The notes beneath the pieces were generated by a model. The model was not told where the DNA came from, made no database searches, and saw nothing but the letters and a program-made list of their open reading frames with translations. The position numbers and the translations under genes were made by a program. 64,000 bases of DNA from Galaxea fascicularis (lineage: Eukaryota; Cnidaria; Anthozoa; Scleractinia; Euphylliidae), in the NCBI GenBank assembly GCA_948470475.1, contig OX419341.1:12831306-12895305 (forward strand), written 5' to 3'. Below, one piece after another: positions 22,156 through 36,156 of the stretch (positions are counted from its first letter, which is position 1; every line of letters begins with the position of its first letter).

Positions 22156-23787
22156 TTACAACCTGATTACTTTTCCATTTCTATCCCAATCTACAAAACT
22201 TAGAACAATGTGACCCGCCATACTCACTGTAATTGATATCTCTCTTACTGTTGAGTAGAAAACTGTTTGATCGAGGGTCACTGTCCGTTGACACTCACCA
22301 CCGTTAGTGTATATAGCCACACGCAGCTGGCTGAGTGTTTCTCTGTCAGTACCAGCGACCATGACGTGTTCACCTCCTGGGTGGCAGGCAACACAATAAT
22401 ACACAGCTTCTTTGGTCTTAACACTGAATTTGCTCAGTTGCTGACCATCCTCAGTGAACACGTGGATGCAGTCATCTACCAAGTCCAGTGCCAGTACCCG
22501 GCCATCAGGACCAGCAGTGATATCTGTTGCAGACTTCAATATCCCGTCTCCAAAGCTACGAACATATCCTCCATCAGTCTCGTACACATGAATCTCTTCG
22601 TAACTTGCCACCAGCACTTTGTTCTTGCTGACCGTCAGTCTCCAGCTGCGTTTCACAAGAAACTTACACAACTGGTCAGCGGTACTGTTGAAAACCAGTA
22701 CCTCACGACTCCTCCCGTCCCCAGTCTTCACCAGGTCAACCAGTACATAAATGTTGCTGTCTTCATCAGTGGCGACATCCCAAATAGCATCTAACTTTTT
22801 CTCATCATCGTCAGTGTATGGACTAAACTTGACAATAAAATGTCCGCTGCTGTCAAACACCTTGACAGTTTTATCCCCGTCGCCTGCTACAATAATCTGT
22901 CCATCTACGTTTGTAGCGATACCCGAAGGGTACTTTAGCTTGTGTTCTTCTTTACCCTCCTGACCAAATGACCAGGGTGTAATACAGCAGTGCTCCATGC
23001 CAGCTTTGTGCAGTACTTTGGATACTCTTGAATCACGTATTGGATCGACGCTCTGTCTTCCGTATTCAATGCAAGGCAAAAGGCAGCCCTCTCCTTCCCT
23101 GGCGAACATCAGTGTGACGTCGTAAACAACGCGATTAACATGACAAACGGTTGCAATGAGTGCTCTTCGTTCTGCTTTACTAAACCGACTCCAGACGTCT
23201 TTCTTAAGCTCAGTAGAAAAATATTCCTTAACAGCTGACAAGCTGTGTAGTTCTTCAATACACACTCTACACGCTGGTAACGCATCTTCAGGATTGTCCA
23301 CTGTCTCCAGTATTGTTGCCATGACTCGATATTGCATGGCAAGAACGCGATCAGAAAGTTCCAAAGCTTCATTAGCGAAGGCCTCTGTTGCCTTTTCACG
23401 AGAGCGCTCAAACCTCTTTTTCGCGTTGACGAGCGCACGAGAGGTTGATTCATCCAGGCCTGGGAGCTCTAATTTTATAATCCCCTGAGTAAGAGCAACT
23501 GCCTCGCTACTGCTCGCACTGCATTCGCGTGGGGCCATCTTTACCTTCTCAAACACTTTATAGAACAATTCGATTCCTTCCTTGAAGAAACTGATGCTCG
23601 CCAACAAATCTTTTTTTGCTAATCCGTCCAACTTCGACTTGATGTCGTCAATTTCACGCACGATCAACCCACGGACTCTCTGATCTGTTGGGTCGCCATC
23701 TTTTAGTTTCTCGGCTGCCGTGTCCCTTCCTTTATTCACGAGTAAACCGATAGTGGCTTTAAATACGGCTGTTAATATAGAAGACAT
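22156..23787 (-). CDS. NHL-repeat beta-propeller protein, copy 3
   Basis: This copy has an identical 543-residue product. It differs from copies 1, 2 and 4 only in its far-upstream DNA: the CRE-like palindrome about 1.7 kb before the ATG is split by four inserted bases (25463-25474). If that site is used, this copy and copy 5 could be regulated differently from the others although they make the same protein. Confidence 0.9.
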   Translation of the reverse strand: MSSILTAVFKATIGLLVNKGRDTAAEKLKDGDPTDQRVRGLIVREIDDIKSKLDGLAKKDLLASISFFKEGIELFYKVFEKVKMAPRECSASSSEAVALTQGIIKLELPGLDESTSRALVNAKKRFERSREKATEAFANEALELSDRVLAMQYRVMATILETVDNPEDALPACRVCIEELHSLSAVKEYFSTELKKDVWSRFSKAERRALIATVCHVNRVVYDVTLMFAREGEGCLLPCIEYGRQSVDPIRDSRVSKVLHKAGMEHCCITPWSFGQEGKEEHKLKYPSGIATNVDGQIIVAGDGDKTVKVFDSSGHFIVKFSPYTDDDEKKLDAIWDVATDEDSNIYVLVDLVKTGDGRSREVLVFNSTADQLCKFLVKRSWRLTVSKNKVLVASYEEIHVYETDGGYVRSFGDGILKSATDITAGPDGRVLALDLVDDCIHVFTEDGQQLSKFSVKTKEAVYYCVACHPGGEHVMVAGTDRETLSQLRVAIYTNGGECQRTVTLDQTVFYSTVREISITVSMAGHIVLSFVDWDRNGKVIRL

Positions 23788-24906
23788 GACTATACTGACA
23801 GAGCCACAAACACTGTTGCTGTTTATGAAATGCGCGTTGTTTCAGCACTCAGGACAAAGCACTCAGGACAAAGTACACAGGAAATGAATTCCACAAACTG
23901 CTGCCCACAAATGACACTTTGAAACAAAAAACTTAGGGTTATGGTCCAGTGCCTCAGCCACAACAGTTAGAAATTACGTAACGATTGCGAAATATCTGCC
24001 CGGAAATCGAGTGTCACGCTCTGTCTGGTCCGATGAATAAGCTTGTTTGTCTTTTGTTTAGTTTTGATCAAGGTGTGTTCGTGAGATAAGAGAACCATTG
24101 ATTGTGGTTTTTAGTTGGTCAGAGTCTTCTGCACGGAATCGGACTGAGAAATAAATTTCTGGAAGAAAACAGCGACAGTGTGGGCTCCTCACTTATTCCC
24201 CACAGTATTCTCGTTTCAAACAACGATTTCAGTGAAGATAAAATCTTTAAGTCTCAAACGTAACAGCAGAAGTGGCTTGAAAGGTTGAATTGTAGTTCGT
24301 CTGGAACATGAAGACCATAAAAACATGGGTAACATTAAAACCATCTCAAGCTTGCTATTCTTGCTGCTAGCTGGCGTTTTTCTTTAAAGGACTAGATAAC
24401 TAGCATTCTTCCTTTTAAAAGCAAAACAGGATGCCATAAGAACATTATTAAAAGTCCATCAGTGACCCAGCAAGTAAGAGTCTTGTGACCCGTAACGAGA
24501 TTATTGCGTTCGAGCAATATCTTTTGCAAGTTCACCGTGCTGAAGTGAAAAAAGTGAAAAAGTGAAAAAAGGTAAATACTTCATCTGTCTGGGAACGAAC
24601 GTTCGCCTGCCGTTATGAAGGCGCTGATTAGTGGGAGAGGACAGGTGGGGTTACAATTAGAACAGACACGACTGTCTTGGGATAAACTGAAAGAAACAAA
24701 CACACGTTGCATCAGTTTCTTTTCAAACTAAACATAAAAGGACTTGTTTTCAGCCTGTTCTCAGACGGAAAATTTGAGTATTCCATCAATCATGTGATCG
24801 ATTTAAAACCGGAATATTTGTTGCGTTTTTAGAACTTGACTGAGCTTGTCTTGTTAACTTTTTTTAATTTTTTAAATGGAAACTAGTGAGCAGCACACAG
24901 CAACTG

Positions 24907-24980
24907 ATCTTGTTAACTTTGTTTATTATCCGACCGGTTTCGTCTGATCAAACAGACTTCATCAGGGATTCTAACAAGAT
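24907..24980 (-). ncRNA. Hammerhead-ribozyme-like motif, unit 3
   Basis: Core and stems are unchanged; the motif is oriented with the NHL gene but lies about 1.1 kb upstream of its ATG. Confidence 0.5.
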
Positions 24981-25462
24981 GTTTAAAGGGAACTGGTTTT
25001 ATACATTAAGTTAGAGTACAAAAGCACGTTCCAGTAAGGGTGTGAACAACAAAACACCCACAAGAAATACGCACAGGATATAACGTAAATCCTGCGTAGA
25101 AAATGCGTAGGGTTTAATTTTGGGGCTCTTCTCTCTGTAATTTTGCAAGCGCTCCAGCTGGCGCTATATGCGAGTAACTCCAGCGCCGAGTTTCGCACAG
25201 TGAAAACTGAGAGAGCTTCTACGTCGAAATGACTCATCACGACCAAGGATTCTTGGGAGCAAATTGGATTCCGTGGCGGAAAATTTGTGGTTATAGTTCA
25301 GTAACCCACAATAGGCCGAGAGGTGGGGCTCTCTTAGCCCACTCAATGTTTATTCAACGTAAGGAACTTTTTTGACAATGCGACGATAGCTTTGTTTTGA
25401 CAGTTGTTGGAGGATTCGATAAATGCATGCATAAGAAGGTGAGAGAATTATCGGTTTTCACA

Positions 25463-25474
25463 TGACGTCCGTCA
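25463..25474. promoter_or_regulatory. CRE-like palindrome split by 4-base insertion, unit 3
   Basis: Reads TGACGTCCGTCA, so the octamer is destroyed; only unit 5 shares this state. Confidence 0.35.
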
Positions 25475-26717
25475 TCAAAATTAAAGAATAAGGAATTATC
25501 TCTCCTTTTGAGATGTTAGTTTACCTAGTAATTAGAACAGCTGAAGACTTATCTTTTCACAAATTTTCAGTTTGATTGGTTTTTTCGTCTTGTGATAAAG
25601 CAAGGTTGAATTTCTAAGCTTTTGCGTGACACGATATTAAACTGGTGGCCGAGAATGCTGCCACGTAGGTTAAAAATAGTGACTTAGCCGCTGAGATTTC
25701 GCAAACTGAACAGTCCTTGAATGAGAATAAGTACTGATGTAGATGTCTATGAGCCCTCAGAGGACGACTAAGAGTTTTTTATAGCAAAACTCGATGACAT
25801 ATGTTTTTGTTAGCTTCCGGCCGCCATATTTGTGCCCCTCAACTGGGACACAAACATGGCGTCTCCATACAAAAGCCTTACAATTTAAGTAGAACATTTC
25901 TTCAAATATCTCCCGCACGAAAGATCGCACAGACCTGAATATTTGCGAGACTGTTTTAATATTCATCTTCTTTTGTCTCTTTGATTCTTTACTTTATTTG
26001 TTAAATGGTTTTGATGGCGGTGTGACAGCGAAAACCGGCAATTCAGATTTCCACGAAACCTTGGCTGTGTAACATCCTGTGATCTCTCCACCCACCCACT
26101 AACCCCTGATATAATCGTAAGCAGCCGTGATTATTTCAATTTCTTTGCAGAATTAAAGGAGCACTTGAAGTCAAATAAATGACACGTCAGAGACTCCCTA
26201 ATGCACCAACACGTAACAACAGAAGTGTCTTTAAAAGATTGAATTGTAGCCCGTTTGGAACATGAAGACCATAAAAACATGGGTAACATTTTAAAAAACC
26301 ATCTCAAGCTTTCTATTCTTGCTGCTAGCTGGCGTTTTTCTTTAAAGGACTGGATAACTAGCTTTCTCCTTTTTAAAAGCAAAACAGAATGCCACAAGAA
26401 CATTATTAAAAGTCCATTAGTGACCCAACAAGTCGTAGTTACTAAAACATGGAACGACCTAAAACCACCTACAACCACCTCAAAAAATTCAACAATCACC
26501 TACAACCATCTACAACCACTCGCAAACAATCTACAACCATCTAAGACAAGGTATAAATGTCTGAAATAAGGCGAGACGACAACCTGTCACGTACATAAAA
26601 TACGAGAATCGAACAAAACACCGACTTCCCCCCAAAATCTTACTCTCCCTGGTCCCTTGTATCATCAACTATTGGCTTAAGTCACGAAATTAAATACGAG
26701 ATCATGCGAAGTATATT

Positions 26718-27698
26718 GGGCAATTCCAGAAAATATCCATACCCAACCAGGGACGGCTTCCATGTTTTAACCCCCCCCTTGCCTTCGGAAATTCCAGAAT
26801 GCGTTACCCCCCCATGCCCTCAGAATTCCATAATCGTGAACCCCCCCTACCCTTCGGAATTTCCGGGGGTTTTTTGGAAGTACATTTTCGACTTGGCAAC
26901 GTTTAGATGAACAAACGAACATGAATTTATGCCTCCCCAAGGCTGTGATCTAGCGGCGCCAGGCGAAAAGCTTAACTCTTCAGCGAGAAGAAAAACCTAC
27001 CGCGTGTGGCCAGGCTGTGCAACCTTTTTTTTAAGTCTTAATTTGGCTTTGTTTTCTTGTGTTGTTTTGACGTTCACAAAGCGAAATAGCTCGAAAGACT
27101 GTTAAAATCTTTTGGTCGATTGCCGTCCGGCAGTCCGAATGTAAAATTATCTGACAGGCGTTCCTTGGAAGCGAGGGACAGCTGCGAGTTTTTTTGCCGT
27201 GTTTATCGCGCGGGAGACGAGAGTATCAAGAAATTGCATGCGGTAAATAAGGTACATTTTCAGACTTGATTCACTTGACAAGAAATTCATCAAGGTAAAT
27301 GTGAAACCCACGTTTTACTGTTCACTTCTACGTGTCTGATCAATCGATCCTTGTCTTCTGCTTCCGCGATCATACGTTCGTGGTTTATTTACGAACTGCA
27401 AAAGTCGAGAACAATAGCGTTTTCAAGGAACTCACTCTACTCTTTCTGCTCTAGAAATCCCACCTGTGAAACCCCCCCATGCCTTCGGATTTCCCATTGT
27501 TAATACCCCCCCCATTCCTTCAGAATTCCAGTTCAAAGAACCCCCCCTCCCCTTCGGAAATCCTAAAAGCCGTCCGTGGTATAGTCTCCTTCGCAGCCGT
27601 TTTTAAGCTCGTCACGCAACGCTCCTCCCCACTAGTGGCTGCGAAGGAGACTATACCACGGACGGCTTTTAGGATTTCCGAAGGGGAGGGGGGGTTCT
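26718..27698. repeat. Composite coral interspersed repeat, unit 3
   Basis: Same layout, with private changes near 26974 and 26987 in the spacer and the 8-C form of the right block. Confidence 0.65.
27537..27698. mobile_element. Foldback element, unit 3
   Basis: Same exact arms and loop. Confidence 0.75.
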
Positions 27699-30274
27699 GT
27701 TCATATAGACGTAACTAATGGGAGGAGTAGAATCAGCTCCTGTTAACTAATGAATACAGTCTGAAATGTGAAAGAGTACTCTGTTTCCAACATGACTGGT
27801 GACACTTTAGGCACTGGTAAAACGTTACTATTTATGGACCGGGGAATGAGTGGGGTGGGGGACGCGCGTGGGAGGAGATTGGTGTAAAACCAGCCCGTAC
27901 CTTTCTTTTCTTGCCTAACTCATAAACCAATCATCATGCCACATACTGGAAACAATTGGTTTCAGCATCAATTTTTTTTACGCACTCCTGTCCATTTATC
28001 TAATTTTGAAAACAAATAAGCACCCTATCTCCTCCCTCCCTCCCCTGATAGCCCCCCTTCCCCCATAATCTCTTTCAGTTGATAAATAATAACCGATGTT
28101 TCTGTTTAAAAAAATTATTTCCCTGATGGGGCCTCTGACAGGAGGGGTGCTCTCGAGAAGGATGATGTTGTGGCCCACGCGCAGCACGTAACACCATCAT
28201 TTCCTTCCGGTAGCATCCAGACATGTAATGGCTTAAATAAGAACTTTAAATTAGTTGTTGTTTAATTTAGTAATCATGAATTTGTTGGTATCCAAAAAAC
28301 TGCACCCCCAAAAAAGTACTTTGTGACACGCAGATGAATAACCACCCGAAGCCACAGGTCACCCAGACTTAGGGTAGGCTCCTGGGTGATTTATTGTTCT
28401 CTTAGGATTACCCTCCCTCAGGAAGCAAAAGAAAGGCAATATTTTTCGTAGGGGTACGTTGATTCCTTGCTATCTATAAACCATTTAAATCGGAACTGCG
28501 GGTCATCTGCGTTCAAACGAATAAATAGATAAATAAATGAATAAATGAAATAAAGTAAAATAAAACTAGATATGTCATTTCTCCTCGTTTGTGGTTTCAA
28601 ACTAGGATTTATTGTATTTTAAAAAAGGATAACATTGGGTTAAAGATGAGGTGATCTTCATCAATAAGTTTTGTAAAATGTAGCACTCCCCCACCCCCCA
28701 CCACCACCACTACTGCCAACGCTCCTAACAACCCACCCCACGCGCACAATCGAATTCGCGAATAAATAAATTATTATTTGGATTTTAGCAATGAAAAAAG
28801 AACGCACTTAAACTATCACTATCTTAATTCCTGCTGCTGTTGTTGGTGTTGCCTTGAGTATGTACTCGTTCAATCAAGCATTTTCGCATTTCCACCCTCC
28901 TCAACCCCGCTAAAATGTCCATGACATTGCATTGCGTGACAAACAAACGGCTGATGTAATATTTTCGTGCCCTACAAACCAAGCAATACTTAGCAAGCCG
29001 TCGAAGAAGATGCAGTCGTGATGTTGATCAAAGATTGGTTTTCGACCATGGAATAACTTTGGCAGTTAACGGTGTTTGGGCGGTGTACATCGGACGTTAC
29101 AAACCGAACTCATACTTATGCGACGAACAACCAGAGAATCGTGCTTAAATGTCGATTAAATGGCCTATGGACCTGTCTTTTACAACATGTTATGAGGTTA
29201 GAACATTTAGAAATGTTTTTGTATGTGTTTATTTTTTGACCTTATATCCGTTAAGACATGGGCACGGACTAAAATTAAAGTCTGACAACTTCAAAGTTTA
29301 CCGCCGAAGGTCAAATATTTGCATTTTTTTACGTACTTTGAAACGTTCTCGCGTCGCTCTTAATCATTTGCCCAAAGAAATTTTCACCTGAATCTCTTGA
29401 CCATCCTTCTAACATTCTACAACCAGAAGCTTAATCGATTTGAAGGTTTCGCACATGGTGAAAATTAATTTTATTCATGATTAGTTTTACTGCATTGAAT
29501 TTTATGCCTTCGAAATTAAATTATTTCGTATGCAAAGATCAACGCAATATTCCGTAAAATCATTCCAACAGATATTTTGCGCGCGAGGCTCTCAAACCTG
29601 AGTAATAATTAAGCGCCTCAAATGACGATTTTAAAGGAATTTCGTTATTTACATATTTCTTTGAAATGAAAAGATATTTCACCGAAAAAACTATACAGTG
29701 ATTTTAGTTATACCCAAGCCTATCGAACATTAAAATATGGAAGAAATCGAATTTTCCGCCCTTGCCGCGAAATTTGGAATTTGTCTGATTTTTACAGACA
29801 GGCGCTCTTAATGGGCGATTCCAGAAAATATCCATACCACGGATAGTCTCCCTCGCAGCCGTTTTTACACTTAATTAGCATTTTGTTTCACACTATATAT
29901 TCAACTCTGTACTCCTCCAAGAACAGTTTTGCAAAACACTTCCTTTTAAATCATGTACATTAACAAACTTGAGCACTGACAACAAGCCATACAAAATAAT
30001 TAACTAACACATGCACAATTTAACACAATAGCACTCTGCTTTTCAAATGTGAATGTTTTACACCATAATCTCTATAGACTACATACAAAAGTTAGTATAT
30101 TAAGGTTGACAATTACACCACAAACTGTATTTAAACTGTGTGGTAATGTTATTGCTCAAAATGAAAATATATACATAATTATTATTTGTATATATAGAGA
30201 GAGTGATGGGGAGACCTACACCCCACCCCTGCCCCTATTTTTAGCAATTCTAGACAGACAAATTGCAGACAAAT

Positions 30275-30655
30275 TTAAAGGAGTTACGTCACGCTATTTT
30301 AGCATATTTTTAAAGCTCAAAATATGTCTTGCGGTCAATTGAGATCCAAAAATAATGGTCTAGTTTTGTTATTTAAGACTGTTATGACACTAAAACTGTT
30401 TCATGTCGTCTGATGCTACCAATGCGGCAAGGATGGAAATGGATTGAAACTTGAAAAGGTTGGGCCAACTTTTTCAAGTTTTGATGCTATCTCGACAAAA
30501 AACAACAAAAACCTTATTATGGGTTGCTCTCTTTGATAAAATTAATTTGATATCCACCTCATAGTTTATCAGGAACATTGTTTGTATAAATAAGTAACGG
30601 TTTTTGGAAAGAATTGATCCAAAACCACAAAATCGTCGTGACATAGCTCCTTTAA
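30275..30655. mobile_element. TTAA-bounded MITE-like element, unit 4
   Basis: Same element and same ends; no copy-specific difference noticed. Confidence 0.5.
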
Positions 30656-31598
30656 GACTGGGTGACCTATAAAATTTGACTTAAATTTGGCATCAAACCT
30701 GCTTTTTCAACGACCATTCACCACCTGTAAAAAAGCTGTCTTGGAGTTGGCATTGCTGTATTTCAGTGTTAAAACTTCATACCTATTCATATGTTTCTAC
30801 ACAGTTAAGTTTATCTAGCCCTCAATCTTCACCCTTACTTAAAACTAAACTTAGCTGCTGGAAAACTAGTCCATCAGAGAAATATTTACACATAACATAA
30901 TGTTGACAATAAATCAAGAGTTTGTTTGCTTATTAGTGTTTAAACTTATTATATTTCTTACAAAATCTATTTGATCATTTTAACCCTTTTCTAACGCTGG
31001 ACTAATTACTTGTGAAAAGCATAGCCTCTCAAAAATAATTTACACAGTATAAAATTCAAGAAAAGTTTGAGAAAATGAAATTTCATCTTCCTATTCTTCC
31101 TACAGTTGCAAAACATAGATTGACAGCTCCACACAGTGATCTAATACAACACAAGATCGTTTTCAAGGTTTTCTTCAGTTGTTATGTAGGGCTAACAAGA
31201 AAAATAAACATTGACAAACCACTTCAAATGGTTTGGGAAGAAAATCTTTTTTTGGCTAAGGTCACATACAACAGAGTTGGTCATGAATCATGCAAGTAAA
31301 GAACTAAACAGCAGAAAAGTTAGAATATATGTTAATACACAGACCTAAAAGCATGAGCAGCATAAACGTATGATTGGTAAATAATAAAAACACAAAAGTG
31401 ATTCCTGTACTGCAAAAACATTACGCCAATGTTGTTGTTTTTTTTTTGCCAAAATTTTAAGCTTGTATTCAAGACTGTACAAATGTATAACACTGGTTAC
31501 TTAATAAAAAAAACACTTTTGACCCCCCAAAAACCAAACGGGCAACTACATTTTATATATCACCGAAAAAAAATGTTGAGCTTTACTCCTAAATAGTT

Positions 31599-33230
31599 TT
31601 ACAACCTGATTACTTTTCCATTTCTATCCCAATCTACAAAACTTAGAACAATGTGACCCGCCATACTCACTGTAATTGATATCTCTCTTACTGTTGAGTA
31701 GAAAACTGTTTGATCGAGGGTCACTGTCCGTTGACACTCACCACCGTTAGTGTATATAGCCACACGCAGCTGGCTGAGTGTTTCTCTGTCAGTACCAGCG
31801 ACCATGACGTGTTCACCTCCTGGGTGGCAGGCAACACAATAATACACAGCTTCTTTGGTCTTAACACTGAATTTGCTCAGTTGCTGACCATCCTCAGTGA
31901 ACACGTGGATGCAGTCATCTACCAAGTCCAGTGCCAGTACCCGGCCATCAGGACCAGCAGTGATATCTGTTGCAGACTTCAATATCCCGTCTCCAAAGCT
32001 ACGAACATATCCTCCATCAGTCTCGTACACATGAATCTCTTCGTAACTTGCCACCAGCACTTTGTTCTTGCTGACCGTCAGTCTCCAGCTGCGTTTCACA
32101 AGAAACTTACACAACTGGTCAGCGGTACTGTTGAAAACCAGTACCTCACGACTCCTCCCGTCCCCAGTCTTCACCAGGTCAACCAGTACATAAATGTTGC
32201 TGTCTTCATCAGTGGCGACATCCCAAATAGCATCTAACTTTTTCTCATCATCGTCAGTGTATGGACTAAACTTGACAATAAAATGTCCGCTGCTGTCAAA
32301 CACCTTGACAGTTTTATCCCCGTCGCCTGCTACAATAATCTGTCCATCTACGTTTGTAGCGATACCCGAAGGGTACTTTAGCTTGTGTTCTTCTTTACCC
32401 TCCTGACCAAATGACCAGGGTGTAATACAGCAGTGCTCCATGCCAGCTTTGTGCAGTACTTTGGATACTCTTGAATCACGTATTGGATCGACGCTCTGTC
32501 TTCCGTATTCAATGCAAGGCAAAAGGCAGCCCTCTCCTTCCCTGGCGAACATCAGTGTGACGTCGTAAACAACGCGATTAACATGACAAACGGTTGCAAT
32601 GAGTGCTCTTCGTTCTGCTTTACTAAACCGACTCCAGACGTCTTTCTTAAGCTCAGTAGAAAAATATTCCTTAACAGCTGACAAGCTGTGTAGTTCTTCA
32701 ATACACACTCTACACGCTGGTAACGCATCTTCAGGATTGTCCACTGTCTCCAGTATTGTTGCCATGACTCGATATTGCATGGCAAGAACGCGATCAGAAA
32801 GTTCCAAAGCTTCATTAGCGAAGGCCTCTGTTGCCTTTTCACGAGAGCGCTCAAACCTCTTTTTCGCGTTGACGAGCGCACGAGAGGTTGATTCATCCAG
32901 GCCTGGGAGCTCTAATTTTATAATCCCCTGAGTAAGAGCAACTGCCTCGCTACTGCTCGCACTGCATTCGCGTGGGGCCATCTTTACCTTCTCAAACACT
33001 TTATAGAACAATTCGATTCCTTCCTTGAAGAAACTGATGCTCGCCAACAAATCTTTTTTTGCTAATCCGTCCAACTTCGACTTGATGTCGTCAATTTCAC
33101 GCACGATCAACCCACGGACTCTCTGATCTGTTGGGTCGCCATCTTTTAGTTTCTCGGCTGCCGTGTCCCTTCCTTTATTCACGAGTAAACCGATAGTGGC
33201 TTTAAATACGGCTGTTAATATAGAAGACAT
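31599..33230 (-). CDS. NHL-repeat beta-propeller protein, copy 4
   Basis: This copy has an identical 543-residue product, an intact CRE-like site upstream, and the same 57-base distance from ATG to the upstream in-frame stop. There is no sign of decay: no frameshift, stop or truncation. Confidence 0.9.
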   Translation of the reverse strand: MSSILTAVFKATIGLLVNKGRDTAAEKLKDGDPTDQRVRGLIVREIDDIKSKLDGLAKKDLLASISFFKEGIELFYKVFEKVKMAPRECSASSSEAVALTQGIIKLELPGLDESTSRALVNAKKRFERSREKATEAFANEALELSDRVLAMQYRVMATILETVDNPEDALPACRVCIEELHSLSAVKEYFSTELKKDVWSRFSKAERRALIATVCHVNRVVYDVTLMFAREGEGCLLPCIEYGRQSVDPIRDSRVSKVLHKAGMEHCCITPWSFGQEGKEEHKLKYPSGIATNVDGQIIVAGDGDKTVKVFDSSGHFIVKFSPYTDDDEKKLDAIWDVATDEDSNIYVLVDLVKTGDGRSREVLVFNSTADQLCKFLVKRSWRLTVSKNKVLVASYEEIHVYETDGGYVRSFGDGILKSATDITAGPDGRVLALDLVDDCIHVFTEDGQQLSKFSVKTKEAVYYCVACHPGGEHVMVAGTDRETLSQLRVAIYTNGGECQRTVTLDQTVFYSTVREISITVSMAGHIVLSFVDWDRNGKVIRL

Positions 33231-34349
33231 GACTATACTGACAGAGCCACAAACACTGTTGCTGTTTATGAAATGCGCGTTGTTTCAGCACTCAGGACAA
33301 AGCACTCAGGACAAAGTACACAGGAAATGAATTCCACAAACTGCTGCCCACAAATGACACTTTGAAACAAAAAACTTAGGGTTATGGTCCAGTGCCTCAG
33401 CCACAACAGTTAGAAATTACGTAACGATTGCGAAATATCTGCCCGGAAATCGAGTGTCACGCTCTGTCTGGTCCGATGAATAAGCTTGTTTGTCTTTTGT
33501 TTAGTTTTGATCAAGGTGTGTTCGTGAGATAAGAGAACCATTGATTGTGGTTTTTAGTTGGTCAGAGTCTTCTGCACGGAATCGGACTGAGAAATAAATT
33601 TCTGGAAGAAAACAGCGACAGTGTGGGCTCCTCACTTATTCCCCACAGTATTCTCGTTTCAAACAACGATTTCAGTGAAGATAAAATCTTTAAGTCTCAA
33701 ACGTAACAGCAGAAGTGGCTTGAAAGGTTGAATTGTAGTTCGTCTGGAACATGAAGACCATAAAAACATGGGTAACATTAAAACCATCTCAAGCTTGCTA
33801 TTCTTGCTGCTAGCTGGCGTTTTTCTTTAAAGGACTAGATAACTAGCATTCTTCCTTTTAAAAGCAAAACAGGATGCCATAAGAACATTATTAAAAGTCC
33901 ATCAGTGACCCAGCAAGTAAGAGTCTTGTGACCCGTAACGAGATTATTGCGTTCGAGCAATATCTTTTGCAAGTTCACCGTGCTGAAGTGAAAAAAGTGA
34001 AAAAGTGAAAAAAGGTAAATACTTCATCTGTCTGGGAACGAACGTTCGCCTGCCGTTATGAAGGCGCTGATTAGTGGGAGAGGACAGGTGGGGTTACAAT
34101 TAGAACAGACACGACTGTCTTGGGATAAACTGAAAGAAACAAACACACGTTGCATCAGTTTCTTTTCAAACTAAACATAAAAGGACTTGTTTTCAGCCTG
34201 TTCTCAGACGGAAAATTTGAGTATTCCATCAATCATGTGATCGATTTAAAACCGGAATATTTGTTGCGTTTTTAGAACTTGACTGAGCTTGTCTTGTTAA
34301 CTTTTTTTAATTTTTTAAATGGAAACTAGTGAGCAGCACACAGCAACTG

Positions 34350-34423
34350 ATCTTGTTAACTTTGTTTATTATCCGACCGGTTTCGTCTGATCAAACAGAC
34401 TTCATCAGGGATTCTAACAAGAT
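34350..34423 (-). ncRNA. Hammerhead-ribozyme-like motif, unit 4
   Basis: Core and stems are unchanged. Confidence 0.5.
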
Positions 34424-34905
34424 GTTTAAAGGGAACTGGTTTTATACATTAAGTTAGAGTACAAAAGCACGTTCCAGTAAGGGTGTGAACAACAAAACAC
34501 CCACAAGAAATACGCACAGGATATAACGTAAATCCTGCGTAGAAAATGCGTAGAGTTTAATTTTGGGGCTCTTCTCTCTGTAATTTTGCAAGCGCTCCAG
34601 CTGGCGCTATATGCGAGTAACTCCAGCGCCGAGTTTCGCACGGTGAAAACTGAGAGAGCTTCTACGTCGAAATGACTCATCACGACCAAGGATTCTTGGG
34701 AGCAAATTGGATTCCGTGGCGGAAAATGTGTGGTTATAGTTCAGTAACCCACAATAGGCCGAGAGGTGGGGCTCTCTTAGCCCACTCAATGTTTATTCAA
34801 CGTAAGGAACTTTTTTGACAATGCGACGATAGCTTTGTTTTGACAGTTGTTGGAGGATTCGATAAATGCATGCATAAGAAGGTGAGAGAATTATCGGTTT
34901 TCACA

Positions 34906-34913
34906 TGACGTCA
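34906..34913. promoter_or_regulatory. CRE-like palindrome, unit 4
   Basis: Intact TGACGTCA. Confidence 0.3.
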
Positions 34914-36156
34914 TCAAAATTAAAGAATAAGGAATTATCTCTCCTTTTGAGATGTTAGTTTACCTAGTAATTAGAACAGCTGAAGACTTATCTTTTCACA
35001 AATTTTCAGTTTGATTGGTTTTTTCGTCTTGTGATAAAGCAAGGTTGAATTTCTAAGCTTTTGCGTGACACGATATTAAACTGGTGGCCGAGAATGCTGC
35101 CACGTAGGTTAAAAATAGTGACTTAGCCGCTGAGATTTCGCAAACTGAACAGTCCTTGAATGAGAATAAGTACTGATGTAGATGTCTATGAGCCCTCAGA
35201 GGACGACTAAGAGTTTTTTATAGCAAAACTCGATGACATATGTTTTTGTTAGCTTCCGGCCGCCATATTTGTGCCCCTCAACTGGGACACAAACATGGCG
35301 TCTCCATACAAAAGCCTTACAATTTAAGTAGAACATTTCTTCAAATATCTCCCGCACGAAAGATCGCACAGACCTGAATATTTGCGAGACTGTTTTAATA
35401 TTCATCTTCTTTTGTCTCTTTGATTCTTTACTTTATTTGTTAAATGGTTTTGATGGCGGTGTGACAGCGAAAACCGGCAATTCAGATTTCCACGAAACCT
35501 TGGCTGTGTAACATCCTGTGATCTCTCCACCCACCCACTAACCCCTGATATAATCGTAAGCAGCCGTGATTATTTCAATTTCTTTGCAGAATTAAAGGAG
35601 CACTTGAAGTCAAATAAATGACACGTCAGAGACTCCCTAATGCACCAACACGTAACAACAGAAGTGTCTTTAAAAGATTGAATTGTAGCCCGTTTGGAAC
35701 ATGAAGACCATAAAAACATGGGTAACATTTTAAAAAACCATCTCAAGCTTTCTATTCTTGCTGCTAGCTGGCGTTTTTCTTTAAGGGACTGGATAACTAG
35801 CTTTCTCCTTTTTAAAAGCAAAACAGAATGCCACAAGAACATTATTAAAAGTCCATTAGTGACCCAACAAGTCGTAGTTACTAAAACATGGAACGACCTA
35901 AAACCACCTACAACCACCTCAAAAAATTCAACAATCACCTACAACCATCTACAACCACTCGCAAACAATCTACAACCATCTAAGACAAGGTATAAATGTC
36001 TGAAATAAGGCGAGACGACAACCTGTCACGTACATAAAATACGAGAATCGAACAAAACACCGACTTCCCCCCAAAATCTTACTCTCCCTGGTCCCTTGTA
36101 TCATCAACTATTGGCTTAAGTCACGAAATTAAATACGAGATCATGCGAAGTATATT

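Larger units (their letters stand above)
18878..28320. repeat. Array unit 3
   Basis: Unit 3 is four bases longer because of an insertion in the CRE-like palindrome at 25463-25474, shared only with unit 5. Private changes lie near 25112, near 25286 and at two sites near 26974-26987. It shares the 8-C and G markers with unit 1. Confidence 0.95.
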